Part shown: piece by piece, positions 62,772 through 64,000 of the stretch
Layout of the letters: each line of letters starts with the position of its first letter
Position numbering within the stretch: the first letter of the stretch is position 1
NCBI RefSeq assembly: GCF_016583745.1
Contig: NZ_NRRQ01000010.1
Span: 63,271 to 127,270, forward strand
Origin: Chromatium okenii
Lineage (GTDB): Bacteria; Pseudomonadota; Gammaproteobacteria; Chromatiales; Chromatiaceae
Direction: 5' to 3'
Length of the DNA stretch: 64,000 bases
Program-made: the position numbers and the translations under genes
Notes under the pieces: generated by a model
What the model was told of the DNA's origin: nothing
The model's database searches: none
Seen by the model: the letters and a program-made list of their open reading frames with translations, nothing else

Positions 62772-63545
62772 TCACGGGATTGATTCGGGTGGTTCATCGC
62801 GTCCGCTGCGCCGCCGGGCGCGGTTTTGTTTTAGGCGCAGCAGTGTCCAACTGGGTCCAGAAAGTGCATATCCAAGCGCGAGTAAAAAGAGTACTAAGGG
62901 CGGATACATGAAGATAATAGCGAAGGCTAACATCACCATGACGGTTAATAAAAAAGGCACCTTGCCTTGCATATTCAGTTGCTTAAAACTGAAATAACGA
63001 AAGTTGCTGACCATCAATAGACCAGCGCCCGCAGTTAATACGGCGGTGAGCCATGAGAAATCGCTGCCGGCCAGCCCCAGATCATTTGCGGTCCAGATGC
63101 CGCTGGCGATGATGGCGGCGGCGGCTGGACTCGCTAATCCTTGAAAATAGCGTTTGTCGGCGACGCCGATTTGGGTGTTGAAGCGGGCGAGGCGCAGCGC
63201 GGCGGCGGCGGTGTAGACGAAGGCTGCCAGCCAGCCCACTTTGCCGAGTGCGCCGAGTGCCCAGTGATAGGCGACGAGTGCTGGCGCGACGCCGAAGGCG
63301 ACCATGTCGGAGAGGCTGTCGTATTCCGCGCCAAAATCGGTTTGGGTGTGCGTGAGGCGGGCGATGCGTCCGTCAAAGCCGTCGAGCACCATCGCGGCGA
63401 AAATGGCGAGCGCGGCGGCTTCAAAGCGATCTTGCGTGGCGGCGAGTACCGCGTAAAACCCAGCAAAGAGGGCGGCGGTGGTGAATAAATTGGGCAGCAG
63501 GTAAATGCCACGCGGGCGTTTACGCGGTGAAGAGGTGTCGTCCAT
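62772..63545 (-). CDS. pssA: CDP-diacylglycerol-serine O-phosphatidyltransferase
   Basis: PssA makes phosphatidylserine, precursor of phosphatidylethanolamine. The 257-residue membrane protein has the CDP-alcohol phosphotransferase motif DGFDGRIARLTHTQTDFGAE followed by YDSLSD (the D-G-x2-A-R-x8-G-x3-D-x3-D pattern, about 53-75) and several hydrophobic helices. This is the type-II, Bacillus-like form, unlike the E. coli enzyme. psd and ilvC, frequent neighbours, are absent. Confidence 0.93.
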   Translation of the reverse strand: MDDTSSPRKRPRGIYLLPNLFTTAALFAGFYAVLAATQDRFEAAALAIFAAMVLDGFDGRIARLTHTQTDFGAEYDSLSDMVAFGVAPALVAYHWALGALGKVGWLAAFVYTAAAALRLARFNTQIGVADKRYFQGLASPAAAAIIASGIWTANDLGLAGSDFSWLTAVLTAGAGLLMVSNFRYFSFKQLNMQGKVPFLLTVMVMLAFAIIFMYPPLVLFLLALGYALSGPSWTLLRLKQNRARRRSGRDEPPESIP

Positions 63546-63726
63546 AGTCGTTTTTGAGCCAAGATGAAGGCGAACTGCAATGGCAAGCGAGTATAGCGCG
63601 GGACGGGCGCGGCGCAGACATCAAGCCGGTTGGGATTCTGGCTTACACTTCTGCGCAGGTGTGAGGCGGCGATTTCAGGTCGCGCCGTCGTGCCAAATCG
63701 CTTCGTTGACCTGCCGAGGAACCATC

Positions 63727-64000
63727 ATGCAACAGCAGCAACCCAAGCCGCCTTTACCCAGCGATGACAAACGCTGGAAGCTCGTTAATGCCACGATGCG
63801 CCGTCACGGTTACACCGCCCACGCGCTGATTGAAACGCTCCACAGTGTGCAAGATGCCTTTGGTTTTCTTGATGAAACCGCGCTGCGCTTTGTCGCCGCC
63901 TCGCTCGATGTGCCCCTGAGCAAGGTGTACGGCGTGGCGACCTTCTATCACATCTTTATGCTCAAGCCGCAGGGTCGCCACACCTGCGTGGTGTGTACCG
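63727..64000 (+). CDS. hoxE: HoxE-like NADH dehydrogenase/diaphorase subunit (cut by window edge)
   Basis: Ninety-one residues are visible before the window ends. They match the 2Fe-2S protein of NuoE type, in its HoxE form: [36 protein letters not shown], and [20 protein letters not shown] with HTCVVCT, the start of the Cys ligand set. HoxE belongs to the diaphorase part of the bidirectional NAD-reducing [NiFe] hydrogenase. GAGGA precedes ATG 63727. The other hox genes should follow outside the window; a NuoE of complex I or a formate dehydrogenase subunit is the alternative. Confidence 0.82.
   Translation, partial: MQQQQPKPPLPSDDKRWKLVNATMRRHGYTAHALIETLHSVQDAFGFLDETALRFVAASLDVPLSKVYGVATFYHIFMLKPQGRHTCVVCT

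Noticed and set aside
1-64000. CRISPR arrays, tRNA and rRNA genes
   Set aside because: No regularly spaced repeats with unique spacers, no T-arm GGTTCGA-NTCC context with a cloverleaf, and no rRNA core sequence were seen on reading both strands.

Overview
The window looks like a chromosomal segment of a non-enteric gammaproteobacterium. The cores aroQ-accB-accC-prmA, kdsD-kdsC-lptC-lptA-lptB-rpoN-hpf-ptsN, zapA-6S RNA-ygfA, rhlB-trxA-rho, rpmH-rnpA-yidD-yidC-mnmE and pilG-H-I-J-chpA all have gammaproteobacterial content and order. HPr kinase, a PPi-type phosphofructokinase, a V4R (BchJ-like) protein and a HoxE-type hydrogenase subunit point towards sulfur-oxidiser, purple-sulfur or Competibacter-like lineages. 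That placement is inference; no rRNA or tRNA is present to settle it.

Layout. 1-4.9 kb is an AT-richer accessory end: two decayed IS630 transposases, the C-terminal stub of an MmeI-like DNA methyltransferase, a second copy lacking the usual N-terminal nuclease part, and a Rha-family phage regulator behind a strongly structured leader. 5-17 kb is one long plus-strand run: shikimate and fatty-acid genes, ribosomal protein methylation, Kdo synthesis, LPS transport, sigma-54, hibernation factor and nitrogen-type PTS genes (ptsN, hprK, rapZ, EIIA, HPr). 17-22.3 kb is mostly minus strand: a two-partner-secretion transporter, pfp, a hypothetical, pepP and ygfB. 22.4-32 kb holds a zapB-like gene, zapA, 6S RNA, ygfA, rpiA, a porin, ppsR, a J-domain protein, radA and exbB-exbD-msbA. 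32-36 kb is a minus-strand sufB-C-D-sufT operon without sufS or sufE. 36-39.2 kb carries small genes, a phosphodiesterase, a MITE-like element and a hairpin-rich RNA candidate. 39.2-48 kb is the Pil-Chp chemosensory operon. 48-53.2 kb has dnaN divergent from rpmH-rnpA-yidD-yidC-mnmE, with no dnaA. 53.2-56.7 kb is rhlB, trxA and rho. 56.7-57.8 kb is about 1 kb of decayed non-coding DNA. 57.8-63.5 kb is minus-strand dtd, pip, an acyl-adenylating enzyme, a V4R protein, a HemN-like radical SAM enzyme and pssA. The window ends inside a hoxE-like gene.

The genes mainly serve envelope biogenesis (Kdo, Lpt, MsbA, YidC, PssA, porin, TpsB), carbon/nitrogen regulation (RpoN, PTS-Ntr, RapZ, PpsR), Fe-S assembly and twitching-type surface sensing. 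The most unusual material is in the gaps: an OMEGA/HEARO-like structured RNA at 38.8-39.1 kb next to a possible IscB start remnant, a 115-bp MITE with perfect 17-bp ends, and dispersed palindromic repeats that have entered coding sequences in frame (the adenylating enzyme, and probably the ChpA linkers).
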